From the NCBI RefSeq assembly GCF_900100925.1, contig NZ_FNKO01000001.1:1426001-1490000 (forward strand): 64,000 nt of DNA, in the 5' to 3' direction. The translations under genes and the position numbers were made by a program. The first letter of the stretch is position 1, and the number at the start of each line of letters is the position of its first letter. The notes under the pieces were generated by a model. It did not search any database. It was not told the origin of the DNA and worked only from the letters and a program-made list of their open reading frames with translations. This DNA is from Actinopolyspora saharensis (GTDB lineage: Bacteria; Actinomycetota; Actinomycetes; Mycobacteriales; Pseudonocardiaceae). Of this stretch, positions 52,750 to 61,203 are shown one piece after another.

Positions 52750-53567
52750 CGTGCGCTCCTCTCCGCGCCGTGGATCTCGGTGTCCAACCATTCCCGGAAG
52801 CGCTCCCGGTCCCGGCCGATCGCGTCCCAGTCCTGGTAGTAGCTGTTGTCCCGCTCGTAGTAGCCCTGCGCGTAGGAGGGGTGCGCGCCTCCGGGAACCT
52901 CGGCCACCGCGGTGACCGCCCAGGTGGGCAGGACCATGGCACCCGGTTGCTCAGGCAGTTCGTCGACCACTTCCTCCACGGTCACCAGCGACCGCCTCGA
53001 GGCGAGCACGGTTTCCTTCTGCACCCCCGTGATGCCCCAGAGCTGCACGTTGCCCGCCCGGTCCGCGCGCTGCGCGTGGATGATGCCGACATCCGGGTTG
53101 ATGGCAGCCACGGCGGCCAGCTCCTCCCCGGTGAAGGGGCAGCGGACCGTGCTGATCGTGTCTGTGTGGTTCGGCAGATCGGTGCCCGCGTAGCCACGCA
53201 GCACCGCGAACGGCAGTCCGGAGGCCCCGGCCACGTAACGATTGGCCATGCCCGCGTGGCTGTGCTCCTCGATCTCCAACGGCCCGGGCCAGGAATTCTG
53301 CACGGCGTCCCTGAACCGGTGCAGCGAGCCCACACCGGGGTTGCCGCCCCAGGAGAAGACGAGCTTGTCCGCGCACCCGGCCCCGATGAGCTGATCGTAG
53401 ATCACATCGGGGGTCATCCTTACCAGCGTCAGATTCCTGGTCCGCTGTCGGATGATCTCGTGTCCCGCCGCGACCGGAATGAGATGCGTGAATCCTTCCA
53501 GGGCGACGGTGTCTCCGTCGTCGACTAGCTCGGCCACCGCCGTGTCGAGCTGCAGAATGCGTGCCAC
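52746..53567 (-). CDS. pcaI: 3-oxoadipate CoA-transferase subunit A
   Basis: The 273-residue CoA-transferase alpha subunit has VALEGFTHLIPVAAGHEIIR and FSWGGNPGVGSLHRFRDAVQ. GTG 53567 with ACGGAG upstream is preferred over GTG-type starts farther up (53606). It is the promoter-proximal gene of pcaIJF, preceded by a strong sigma-70-like promoter at 53659-53687. Confidence 0.91.
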   Translation of the reverse strand: MARILQLDTAVAELVDDGDTVALEGFTHLIPVAAGHEIIRQRTRNLTLVRMTPDVIYDQLIGAGCADKLVFSWGGNPGVGSLHRFRDAVQNSWPGPLEIEEHSHAGMANRYVAGASGLPFAVLRGYAGTDLPNHTDTISTVRCPFTGEELAAVAAINPDVGIIHAQRADRAGNVQLWGITGVQKETVLASRRSLVTVEEVVDELPEQPGAMVLPTWAVTAVAEVPGGAHPSYAQGYYERDNSYYQDWDAIGRDRERFREWLDTEIHGAERSAR

Positions 53568-53586
53568 TGACCACTCCGTTCCGCGG

Positions 53587-53687
53587 TGTTCGCACAGAAT
53601 CCGCACGGATCGCCATCAGCCAACTCTGTTCGCTGAGAGAACGTACGTGCTTCATGCGAACATAATCGTGCGTTCCCCTCCGGTCAA
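53587..53687 (-). promoter_or_regulatory. pcaI promoter and triple TGTTCGC operator
   Basis: On the minus strand, TTGACC (53682-53687), 17 bases, then TATGTT (53659-53664). TGTTCGC occurs three times: inverted copy at 53656-53662 overlapping the -10, and two direct copies at 53627-53633 and 53587-53593 in the leader. Two inverted copies plus one direct repeat is the arrangement described for IclR-type Pca/Pob regulators. Confidence 0.6.
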
Positions 53688-53868
53688 TACCGCCGCACGT
53701 CCGCGTCCCCCACGCCGGACGCCCGGCGAGGAAACGCAGCTGATGCGGGCAGTGGTCAGCGGCGCGACGAGCACCGCCCCGTCCGCGAGGGAAGCACCGC
53801 GACTCGACTTCCCGAATCGTGGGAAGAACAGAACCGAATCACCGGCGGGATCCACGCCGGGAGGACAA

Positions 53869-53914
53869 CGGCGGGGCCGGAGCGCTCACGAGTCGACGCC
53901 TTCCGGCCCCGCCG
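53869..53914. terminator. 13-bp perfect hairpin in the pca-cysC gap
   Basis: CGGCGGGGCCGGA (53869-53881) and TCCGGCCCCGCCG (53902-53914) pair around a 20-base loop. It lies in the gene-free stretch 53688-54199, which has no convincing coding frame. It is the second hairpin beyond the cysC stop on the minus strand. Confidence 0.5.
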
Positions 53915-53967
53915 GGCGAAATCCGCCGTCGAGCGGATCTTCAGGGCACCACGGGAACGCCGCCGGC

Positions 53968-53998
53968 CCCGGACCCCGCACGACTCGGCGGGTCCGGG
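53968..53998. terminator. 9-bp hairpin downstream of cysC
   Basis: CCCGGACCC (53968-53976) and GGGTCCGGG (53990-53998) with a 13-base loop, about 200 bases after the cysC stop. No T-run. Confidence 0.4.
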
Positions 53999-54199
53999 AC
54001 CGCTCACCACGCACACGCGCTCCCCGCGCGAGAGCCGCTCGTCCGGCTCCGCACGTCCGGGCAGAAGTGTTCTACCGACCTTCCGAACGAGAAAGAACGA
54101 AAACCGTCCCACCTGTTCACGGAAGTTCCAGCCCACCTTCCGCGCTCTCCCGCATCCAGGGCCCGGAACGGGACCCCGGAGAACGAGCACCGGCCGCGA

Positions 54200-54808
54200 T
54201 CACAGCGGGTACAGCCGCTTGTCCCCGTCCAGGACCTCCTGGTCGCTTTCCGTGAAGGACAGGTGCGCCGGTGACGTCACGGCACGCTCCAACATGTCCA
54301 GCACGGTGTCCCGCGCCGTGGCTATGTCGGCGGTGGTGGTGTCCAAGCGCAGATCCGGGTCGCTGGGCTCCTGATACTCGGCGTCGTATCCGGTGAGCCC
54401 GGACAGCTCCCCGGACGCGGCACGCCGGTAGAGCCCCTTGGGGTCGCGGCGCATGCACTCCGTGGCCGGAGTCGCCACGTGCACCTCGAAATAAGGGCAC
54501 CCGTGCGCCTCGTGCTGCTCGCGCACCCCGGAGCGCACCTCCGAGTAAGGCGCGATCACCGGCACGAGAACGGTGACCCCGTTCGCGGCCAGCAGTCTGG
54601 CCACGAAGCCCGTGCGACGGACGTGCTCAGCCCGGTCATCCGCGCTGAATCCGAGATCGGCCGACAGGTTGGTGCGCAAGCGATCCCCGTCGAGAATCTC
54701 CACTCGCGCGCCCCGACCGCGAAGGCTCTCTCCCACGGCTTCGGCGATGGTGGACTTGCCCGCCCCGGGTAAACCGGTCAGCCAGAGCGTAGCTCCCGAG
54801 AAATCCAT
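54200..54808 (-). CDS. cysC: Adenylyl-sulfate kinase
   Basis: The 202-residue APS kinase has the P-loop GLPGAGKST at 12-20, the LGFSADDRAEHVRR motif and GLYRRAASGELSGLTGYDAE. It phosphorylates APS to PAPS. ATG 54808 has AAGGGAC upstream; ATG 54832 is alternative. It stands alone without cysD/N and is divergent from a PAPS-using sulfotransferase, implying a dedicated PAPS supply. Confidence 0.92.
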   Translation of the reverse strand: MDFSGATLWLTGLPGAGKSTIAEAVGESLRGRGARVEILDGDRLRTNLSADLGFSADDRAEHVRRTGFVARLLAANGVTVLVPVIAPYSEVRSGVREQHEAHGCPYFEVHVATPATECMRRDPKGLYRRAASGELSGLTGYDAEYQEPSDPDLRLDTTTADIATARDTVLDMLERAVTSPAHLSFTESDQEVLDGDKRLYPL

Positions 54809-55106
54809 CGTCGGTCCCTTCCCGTACGACACTTAGGTGGAACTGGCGGTGCGATCATCCCGAAACGCCCCAACCCGTACGCATACGTGGTCGCTACTGT
54901 ACAGAAATCGGGATCACTCGAGTCCTTCTTTCAGCGGAGCATCCGCCCCTGGCGGCGGAAAAACCCTTCCCGCGCGTTCCCGTCGCGGAAGCGGCGTCGT
55001 CGATCGTGCCGCGAGCGCTTCCCGGGCGATCCCGCGGGATTGTTAGGCTGTCGCACTCCGTTCAGCGTGTGCCCCGAGTCATCACCGACAGGAGCTGTGA
55101 GAATCG
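54809..55106. other. Divergent cysC / sulfotransferase intergenic region
   Basis: Nearly 300 bases between divergent starts, AT-richer near 54880-54930. Promoters for both genes must lie here, but I see no unambiguous -35/-10 pair or palindrome. Confidence 0.35.
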
Positions 55107-56312
55107 ATGAACCACGCAGGCCCCGAACGGGTCTACATCCACCTCGGATCGCCCAAGACCGGGACGACGTACTTGCAGGAAGTTCTCTGGAACAACCGGG
55201 CTGACCTCGGCCGTGCGGGGGTGCTGTACCCGGGTGACCGTCCCGACGCGCACTTCCACGCGGCCCTGGACCTGCAGAACAAGCAGTTCCAGTCGGACTG
55301 GTTCGACGAGAACGTCCCGCAGGCGTGGGACCGTCTCGTGGCGGAGGCGGCCGAGTGGTCTGGCACCGTCGTCATCTCCCACGAGCTGTTCTGCACCGCC
55401 ACTCCGGAGCAGATCGAGCGGGCGATGAACGACCTGGCTCCCGCGGAGGTGCATCTCGTGTGCACGGCGCGGGACCTGCTTCGCCAGCTTCCCGCGGTGT
55501 GGCAGGAGGACGTCAAGAACCGCCACACGCTGACCTTCGAGGAGTTCGTCGGGGGGATACGGGGGACTGCCGAGGAGACGAACCCGCTCAGCGAGTTGTT
55601 CTGGCCGCGCCAGGACACCGCGGCCATCCTGGACAAGTGGGCCGCCGACATCCCCGCGGAACGAGTGCACGTGATCACCGTTCCGCCCCGGGGAGGGGAT
55701 CCGACCACGGTCTGGAACCGCTTCGCGGAGCTCATCGGCCTGCAGCCGGAGGAATTCGACACCGCGGTGCGGCGCCCCAACCGGTCGCTCGGCGTGGCCG
55801 AGACCGAGGTCCTCAGAAAGCTCAACCAGCGGCTGGACGGGCGAATCCCCTGGTCCGAGCACGACGAGACGGTCAAATCCCGCATAGCCGGCGGGATCCT
55901 CGGCAGCAGGAAACCGCGGACTCCGCTCGAGGTACCCGCCGAGCACCGGCAGTGGCTCTCCGAGCAGTCCGAGCGGATAATCTCCGAGCTGGCCGGCAGC
56001 GGCTACCACGTGATCGGCGACCTGGCGGAGCTGCGCCCCGAGCAGAGCTCGGCCACCCCGAGTTCCCACCCGGACGCGGCCGATCCGGAGGAGACGACCG
56101 AGGTGGCCGTCGAGCTGCTGGCGGAGCTGATCAGCGATCCGCCCGTCCGCGTGCTGGAGCCGGAACCGGATCCGCGGGAGCCCGCCCCCACCGGAGTCAG
56201 GCAGAGCCTGGTGCACCTCTGCGAGCAGCATGCCGCGTCCCGGAAAGCCCTGCAGCTCTACCGCACGGGCAAGCGAACGCTGCGGGAAACGCGCTCCCGC
56301 CCGACGCGGTGA
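55107..56312 (+). CDS. PAPS-dependent sulfotransferase
   Basis: The 401-residue protein has the 5'-phosphosulfate loop IHLGSPKTGTTYLQEVLW at 11-28 and a 3'-phosphate region near VHLVCTARDLLRQLPAVWQE. It would sulfate a carbohydrate, lipid or natural product in the cytoplasm. The last 100 residues, rich in Glu and Pro, are outside the conserved fold. With the divergent cysC it forms a compact sulfation module. The acceptor is unknown. Confidence 0.82.
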   Translation: MNHAGPERVYIHLGSPKTGTTYLQEVLWNNRADLGRAGVLYPGDRPDAHFHAALDLQNKQFQSDWFDENVPQAWDRLVAEAAEWSGTVVISHELFCTATPEQIERAMNDLAPAEVHLVCTARDLLRQLPAVWQEDVKNRHTLTFEEFVGGIRGTAEETNPLSELFWPRQDTAAILDKWAADIPAERVHVITVPPRGGDPTTVWNRFAELIGLQPEEFDTAVRRPNRSLGVAETEVLRKLNQRLDGRIPWSEHDETVKSRIAGGILGSRKPRTPLEVPAEHRQWLSEQSERIISELAGSGYHVIGDLAELRPEQSSATPSSHPDAADPEETTEVAVELLAELISDPPVRVLEPEPDPREPAPTGVRQSLVHLCEQHAASRKALQLYRTGKRTLRETRSRPTR

Positions 56313-56337
56313 GCGCGCGGGCGGTCCTCCCGCGCGC
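56313..56337. terminator. 9-bp hairpin between convergent sulfotransferase and esterase genes
   Basis: GCGCGCGGG and CCCGCGCGC pair around a seven-base loop, directly after the sulfotransferase stop. Confidence 0.55.
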
Positions 56338-56346
56338 CAGGCCCGC

Positions 56347-56964
56347 TCAGGTGTTCAGCCAGGCCGCGGCCCGCTCCAGCGCCTCACCGGTGATCTCGTG
56401 TCCACCCCGGTGACGATGCGCGGTCACCTCGGCACCGCGCCGGTGGAGCGTCTCGGTCAGCCGCTCCACCGCCGGCAGCGGTGCCATCGGGTCCCGTTCT
56501 CCGTTGGACATCCACACCCTGCTGCCCGTGAGCTCGTGCCACGGCGGATCGCCGACCGGCAGCATGGCCGCGAACAGCACGGCCTCGCTGAGCACGTCCG
56601 GCCGCAGCAGGGTCAGTGCCGCCGCGATGTTGGCTCCGTTGGAGAAACCGGCGGCGACGATCCTGCGGTCGGTGAGCCCGTAGTGCTCGCGCGCCCGCCG
56701 GACGAACTCGGCCAGTTCCTCAGTGCGTTCCCGCACGTCGGCCTCGTCGAACACTCCTTCGGCGTGCCTGCGGAACCAGCGGGCCGCTCCGTTCTCGGAA
56801 ACCGAGCCCGCCGGGGCGAGCAGGGGCGCCGAGGGAGCGATCCGCTTGCCGAGCACGGCGATGTCCTCGGGGCCACCACCGGTACCGTGCAACAGCAGCA
56901 GCACCGGGGATCCGGGGTCCCCCTCGGTGAAGGTGTGGCGCAGGAAGAGCCCGTCGGCGGTCAT
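56347..56964 (-). CDS. Alpha/beta hydrolase (phospholipase/carboxylesterase, MhqD-like)
   Basis: The 205-residue hydrolase has LLLLHGTGGGPEDI, the nucleophile elbow GFSNGAN (S108), an aspartate in SNGERDPMAPL and histidine in RGGHEITGEAL. It overlaps the ring-cleaving dioxygenase gene by four bases (ATGA). In Bacillus the equivalent MhqD acts with MhqO-type dioxygenases against quinones; the same role is likely here. Confidence 0.83.
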   Translation of the reverse strand: MTADGLFLRHTFTEGDPGSPVLLLLHGTGGGPEDIAVLGKRIAPSAPLLAPAGSVSENGAARWFRRHAEGVFDEADVRERTEELAEFVRRAREHYGLTDRRIVAAGFSNGANIAAALTLLRPDVLSEAVLFAAMLPVGDPPWHELTGSRVWMSNGERDPMAPLPAVERLTETLHRRGAEVTAHRHRGGHEITGEALERAAAWLNT

Positions 56965-57929
56965 GAGGCCAGCCTTTCCGGATTGTTCTCGCTCGGCAAG
57001 TCGAGCCGCGGCAGGGTCGCCTCGATCTGCTCCCTGTTCGGCTCCAACCACGGGGGGAGCTTGAGCGCCCGCCCCAGTTCGAGCAGCGGCTCGTCCGCGG
57101 TGAAACCCGGTTCGTCGGTGGCGATCTCCAGCAGCGTCCCGCCCGGCTCGCGGAAGTAGATGGAGCGGAAGTACTGCCGGTCCAGCACGGAGGTCACCGA
57201 CACCCCGCTGTCCACGAGTTCGCTCCGCCAGGCGGCCTGGGTGGACTCGTCAGGGGCGCGCCACGCGACGTGGTGCACGGTGCCCGAAGCCACCAGTCCC
57301 CGTTCGGCGCCCGGCCGCACGACGACGTCCACGAACGCGCCCGGACCGCCCGATCCCGCGGCGAAGCGCAGCCGGTTGCCCTCCTGGCCGGAGAACGTGA
57401 TCCCCATGCCACCGAGCATCTCGGCCGTGTCCTCCTCGCTGTCCACCGAGAGCGTGACCGAGTGCAGCCCGCGAATGCCGTGCTCGGCGGGCACCACGCC
57501 GTTGTCCCAGGGAGCCCGCGGGTCCGGATGGGGGTGCGCCACCAGCGACAGGACGAGCCCGTCGGGGTCCTGGAAGGTCAGCGCGTCCTCGCCCTCGCGG
57601 TTCTGCACCCGGCTGACCTCGACCCCGGCCTCGTTCAGGTGCCGCTGCCACCAGCCGATGGACTGCTCCGGCACCGAGAAGGCGGTGGCGGTCGCCTGGC
57701 CGTTCCCGTGCTTGCCCGGAGGGGCCCCGTGGAAGGGGAAGAAGGTCATCAGCGTGCCGGGGCGTCCCACCTCGTCGCCGTAGTAGAGGTGGTAGGTGCC
57801 CGGGTCGTCGAAGTTGACGGTGGTCTTGACCATCCGCAGGCCGAGGGTGCGCAGGTAGAAGTCGGCGTTGCGCTGCGGATCACCCGCTATCGCGGTCACG
57901 TGGTGCAGGCCGCTGGTGGAGATGGTCAT
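56961..57929 (-). CDS. VOC-family ring-cleaving dioxygenase (MhqO-like)
   Basis: The 322-residue protein has two vicinal-oxygen-chelate modules, starting GLHHVTAIAGDPQRNADFYL and GIRGLHSVTLSVDSEED, with metal ligands expected in the GLHH, TVHHVAW and TLLEIATDEPG segments. It would cleave hydroquinone-like rings. ATG 57929 has a GGAGGTCG site. The adjacent esterase, WrbA and MarR genes support a role in quinone detoxification. Confidence 0.85.
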   Translation of the reverse strand: MTISTSGLHHVTAIAGDPQRNADFYLRTLGLRMVKTTVNFDDPGTYHLYYGDEVGRPGTLMTFFPFHGAPPGKHGNGQATATAFSVPEQSIGWWQRHLNEAGVEVSRVQNREGEDALTFQDPDGLVLSLVAHPHPDPRAPWDNGVVPAEHGIRGLHSVTLSVDSEEDTAEMLGGMGITFSGQEGNRLRFAAGSGGPGAFVDVVVRPGAERGLVASGTVHHVAWRAPDESTQAAWRSELVDSGVSVTSVLDRQYFRSIYFREPGGTLLEIATDEPGFTADEPLLELGRALKLPPWLEPNREQIEATLPRLDLPSENNPERLAS

Positions 57930-58213
57930 GCTCGACCTCCTACGAGAGGGTCGGTGGCTTGGTTCGCGCGGGCGGCCCCGTGGCCCCGGCGGCGCCGGTG
58001 GACAGCGTGATCGTTTCGACGCCTCCGAAGTCGAGGCCCCGAGCCGATCCGGCCGGAAAAGCTCTGCGCGAGCTCCCGGCGGAACGGTTGCCCGGATGAG
58101 TCGGCTGCCCGCGCGTGGAACTGCGCCTCGCCGCGCGGGCAGGGCACCCCGAGCAGCGCCCCGAGCAGCACCTGTGCGGTGTGCCCTGCCGTCTCGCTCG
58201 GACGGGAGGCGCT

Positions 58214-58828
58214 TCAGGCGGCGCCGTCCCGCAGTGCGCGGGCGACGCTTACGACGCGGCGAGCCTGCACCGAAGCGGCCTGCCGGGTCTCGTCGTCCAC
58301 CTTGCCCTCGCCCTGCCCGTCGACGTGGCTGGTCCCGTACGGGTTGCCGTCGACGAACTTCGAGCCGTCCGTGTAACCGGGTGCGACCAGGATGCCGCCG
58401 AAGTGGTGCACGCTGTTGTACAGCGCCAGCAGCGTGGACTCCTGCCCGCCGTGCTTGCTCGCGGTCGAGGTGAATCCGCTGTAGACCTTGTCGGCGAGCA
58501 GCCCCTGCTGCCACTGCGGCCCCAGCGAGTCGATGAACTGCTTGAGCTGCGCGGCGACGTTGCCGTACCTGGTGGGCGTACCGAAGATCACCGCGTCGGC
58601 CCAGAGGAGGTCGTCCGGGGTCACCTCGGCGATCGAACGAGTGGCCTCCAGGTTGGCCCGCCAGGCCGGGTTGGAGTCGATCGCCGAGTCCGGGGCCAAT
58701 TCGGCGACGCGACGCAACCGGACCTCGGCACCCGCCGCCTCCGCTTCGGAGACCAGCGCGTTGGCGATCTCGGCGATGGTCCCGGTGGACGAGTAGTAGA
58801 CGACCGTGAGTTTCACCGGTGTGCTCAT
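58214..58828 (-). CDS. wrbA: NAD(P)H:quinone oxidoreductase, WrbA type
   Basis: The 204-residue flavodoxin-fold protein has the FMN phosphate loop YYSSTGTIAEIANAL, PTRYGNVAAQLKQFID and FTSTASKHGGQESTLLALYN. It reduces quinones by two electrons, avoiding semiquinone radicals. It is divergent from a MarR gene, and its promoter region contains a perfect CTCTTGC palindrome. The 284-base gap to the dioxygenase (57930-58213) has no clear feature. Confidence 0.9.
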   Translation of the reverse strand: MSTPVKLTVVYYSSTGTIAEIANALVSEAEAAGAEVRLRRVAELAPDSAIDSNPAWRANLEATRSIAEVTPDDLLWADAVIFGTPTRYGNVAAQLKQFIDSLGPQWQQGLLADKVYSGFTSTASKHGGQESTLLALYNSVHHFGGILVAPGYTDGSKFVDGNPYGTSHVDGQGEGKVDDETRQAASVQARRVVSVARALRDGAA

Positions 58829-58875
58829 CTGGACAGCTCCTGTCCCTCGGAGAGGTCGAACCGATCGACCCTTTT

Positions 58876-58934
58876 CTCTTGCACCAGAAGACTACCACAA
58901 AACCTCTTGCCAGCAAGAGTTTTCCTTGTAAGAG
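58876..58934. promoter_or_regulatory. MarR operator region between wrbA and marR
   Basis: CTCTTGC-CA-GCAAGAG (58904-58919) is a perfect inverted repeat. Partial copies are CTCTTGC near 58876-58882 and CTTGTAAGAG at 58925-58934. For wrbA a TTGCTG -35 within the repeat is followed after 16 bases by TAGTCT, so a bound repressor would cover the promoter. Confidence 0.65.
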
Positions 58935-58994
58935 TTAGTGCGGCGGGGGTTAGACTGCGGGCGGCGAAACAAACACGAGGAGAAAGGCGGCCAG

Positions 58995-59489
58995 GTGGGA
59001 ACCGAGGACATCGCCACCACACCCCCGGCGGCGACCGACAAGGACACCGACGACGACGAGATCGTCACCTGGTGGGGGCTCGTGATCGAGGGCTACCACA
59101 CCACCCAGGAACGACTGATGTCCGAGATCGCCGAACGATTCGACCTCACTCCGGGTGCCTTCGACATCCTCGTAAGGCTCGTGCGCTCACCGGAATGCCG
59201 CATGCCCATGACCAAGCTGGCCAAGGAGGCCGCGCTGAGCAGCGGAGGATTCACCAAGGTGGCCGACAGGCTGGTCTCGGCGGGACTGATCCGCAGGGAA
59301 CCGTGCGACACCGACCGCCGGGTCACCTACGTCGTGCTGACCGATCACGGGCGCACCACGGCCGAGGAAGCCAAGCACGCCTGCGCCGAGATCCTGCGTC
59401 GCACCGTTCTCGACCCCCTCGGGCCGGAGCACTCGGAACAACTGGCCAACGCGATGCGCACGCTGCGCACCGCCAACACGGAAGCGTGA
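58995..59489 (+). CDS. MarR-family regulator (quinone/electrophile-responsive, likely)
   Basis: The 164-residue winged-helix protein has TPGAFDILVRLVRSPECRMP, LAKEAALSSGGFTKVADRLV and the wing RREPCDTDRRVTYVVLTDHG. Three cysteines lie near or after the DNA-binding region and could sense electrophiles (inference). GTG 58995 follows an AGAAAGGCGG site. It is divergent from wrbA over a palindromic operator, so autoregulation is likely. Confidence 0.85.
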   Translation: MGTEDIATTPPAATDKDTDDDEIVTWWGLVIEGYHTTQERLMSEIAERFDLTPGAFDILVRLVRSPECRMPMTKLAKEAALSSGGFTKVADRLVSAGLIRREPCDTDRRVTYVVLTDHGRTTAEEAKHACAEILRRTVLDPLGPEHSEQLANAMRTLRTANTEA

Positions 59490-59522
59490 CGCCCTGCCGC
59501 CCCTCTCCCAACCGAACGAAAC

Positions 59523-59565
59523 GTGGCCCCTGTGCCGCGCGGTGCACGCGCGGCACAGGGGCCAC
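59523..59565. terminator. 19-bp perfect bidirectional terminator
   Basis: GTGGCCCCTGTGCCGCGCG (59523-59541) pairs with its full complement (59547-59565) around a five-base loop. It lies between convergent marR and TauE/SafE genes and is the strongest hairpin in the window. Confidence 0.8.
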
Positions 59566-59597
59566 GGACAACCGGTGAGCGGATCTCCCTCGACGGA

Positions 59598-60518
59598 TCA
59601 GGCCTTCTCGTAGAGGCTCCGGGGATCGGCGGCGGCCGCCTCCGACCTGGCGATCCTGCGCTGGTGCAGCTCGGCGCGCACCGCCCAGACCAGCCCCACG
59701 ACCCAACTCAGGCCGAGAACAACGCTGACGAATCCGACCGCGAGCGCGGGGACGCCGAGCGAGTCCAGCAGCAGCCGCACGTTCGTGAAGACGATCAGTC
59801 CGCCCGCGCCGACCCCCAGCACGCGCACCGGGAGCATGCGCACCAGCCACGCGGCCAGCGGAGCGGCCACCACTCCGCCGATGATCAAACCGAGGATCAC
59901 CGACCACTTCCAGGCCGCTCCCCCGTTGTGCAGCAGGAAGCCCGAGGTCGCCCCGAGCGATACGATCAGTTCGCTGGCGCTGACCGTGCCCACCGTGCGC
60001 CGCGGCTGAATCCGTCCCGTGCTCAGCAGGGTGGAGGTGGTGACGGGGCCCCAACCGCCGCCACCCACGGCGTCCACGAAACCACCCACGCCCCCCAGGG
60101 GGAGCAACCAGCGCCTGCCGGACGGGGTGAACCCCGATCCGCGGACGGGTTTCGACCAGGCGGAGAAGCGCAGCACGACATAACCGCCCAGTACCACCAG
60201 CAGCACCGCCATCCAGGGGCGGGCCGCTCCCGCCGCCACGGACGAGAGCGTCGAGGCTCCCAGGAAGCCCCCGATCCCTCCGGGAACGGCCAGCCAACCG
60301 ACCATCCGCCAGTCCACGTTCCGCATTCCCCAGTGCGCGGCCCCCGAAGCTATTCCGGTACCGATCTTGGCCAGGTGAACCGAGGCCGAGGCCATCACGG
60401 GCGCGGTTCCCACAGCCAGCAGTCCGGTTGTGGCCGTCACGCCGAATCCCATGCCCAGTGATCCGTCGACCAGCTGGGCGAGAAACCCGGCCACCGCCAC
60501 GAGTAACAGAGTGGGCAC
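59598..60518 (-). CDS. TauE/SafE-family sulfite/sulfonate exporter
   Basis: The 306-residue protein has about eight membrane helices in two repeats, with AGFLAQLVDGSLGMGFGVTA and GFVDAVGGGGWGPVTTSTLL as the repeated signatures. Members export sulfite, sulfoacetate or related anions. GTG 60518 is preferred for its GGAGG site five bases upstream; ATG 60566 adds 16 residues but lacks a ribosome binding site and sits on a palindrome. It is downstream of an Rrf2 regulator on the same strand. Confidence 0.85.
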   Translation of the reverse strand: MPTLLLVAVAGFLAQLVDGSLGMGFGVTATTGLLAVGTAPVMASASVHLAKIGTGIASGAAHWGMRNVDWRMVGWLAVPGGIGGFLGASTLSSVAAGAARPWMAVLLVVLGGYVVLRFSAWSKPVRGSGFTPSGRRWLLPLGGVGGFVDAVGGGGWGPVTTSTLLSTGRIQPRRTVGTVSASELIVSLGATSGFLLHNGGAAWKWSVILGLIIGGVVAAPLAAWLVRMLPVRVLGVGAGGLIVFTNVRLLLDSLGVPALAVGFVSVVLGLSWVVGLVWAVRAELHQRRIARSEAAAADPRSLYEKA

Positions 60519-60569
60519 CAATGCCTCCAGACCGTTTCCGCCCGTCCCGGTAACCACGGGCAGCATTTA

Positions 60570-60580
60570 CAACTAAGTTG
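60570..60580. promoter_or_regulatory. CAACTAAGTTG palindrome before the TauE/SafE gene
   Basis: An 11-bp 5+1+5 palindrome in an AT-rich patch (60565-60605), a suitable site for the neighbouring Rrf2 regulator. A TTGAAA lies at 60596-60601 on the minus strand, but no matching -10 is clear. Confidence 0.4.
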
Positions 60581-60656
60581 ATAAAAACGGTACACTTTCA
60601 AGTGGATCGATCCAACCACTCCCAGCACGCGGGACGACCGACGGTCGCGGCTCCGC

Positions 60657-61112
60657 TCAGCGCGACTCCCAAACCCCGCTCTCGCTGGTCCGCGCCGCCA
60701 CGTCCTCCGGGAGCTCGCCGGAGACGAGCTGGGCTATGGTGACGTTCTCGAGCACTTCGCGCAGGCTGCTGCGCACGGCGATCCAGACCCACTGCAGGAC
60801 GGAGACCGAGGGATCGTACTGCACGTCCTCCGCCCGGATTCCGTGTATGCTCACCAGCGGCCCGTCGGTCGCCCGAATCACGTCGGCTATCGAGATGGTG
60901 GCCGCATCCCGGTCCAGCACCCACCCGCCGGACTGCCCTCGCCGACTCGCCACGAAACCGGCCCGCCGAAGATCACTCAGCACCGCCTGCAGGAAGTTGC
61001 GCGGGATCTGCTGGGCGTGAGCCACGTCCTCAGCACTGACCGGGCCGGTCTCCGCGCGGGCTATCTGCACCAACGCGCGCAGCGCGTAATCCACCTTGGC
61101 CGAAATCCGCAT
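60657..61112 (-). CDS. Rrf2-family transcriptional regulator without Fe-S cysteines
   Basis: The 151-residue winged-helix protein has MRISAKVDYALRALVQIARA, RNFLQAVLSDLRRAGFVASR and RGQSGGWVLDRDAATISIAD. It has no cysteine at all, so it is not a cluster-binding IscR/NsrR type and resembles the CymR group that responds through protein or metabolite partners. It is 138 bases upstream of the preferred exporter start. ATG 61127 is an alternative start. Confidence 0.82.
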   Translation of the reverse strand: MRISAKVDYALRALVQIARAETGPVSAEDVAHAQQIPRNFLQAVLSDLRRAGFVASRRGQSGGWVLDRDAATISIADVIRATDGPLVSIHGIRAEDVQYDPSVSVLQWVWIAVRSSLREVLENVTIAQLVSGELPEDVAARTSESGVWESR

Positions 61113-61203
61113 GACTCGATTGTTCATCACCGAAACAGCGACAGTGCCGCCAGCCCGTGACCGACACGCTCACCGAGGGCACGGCCGCAGGGGCACGACG
61201 GCA

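Noticed and set aside
53652..53855. Short minus-strand frame in the pca-cysC gap
   Set aside because: It covers the pcaI promoter, has no ribosome binding site and no family resemblance.
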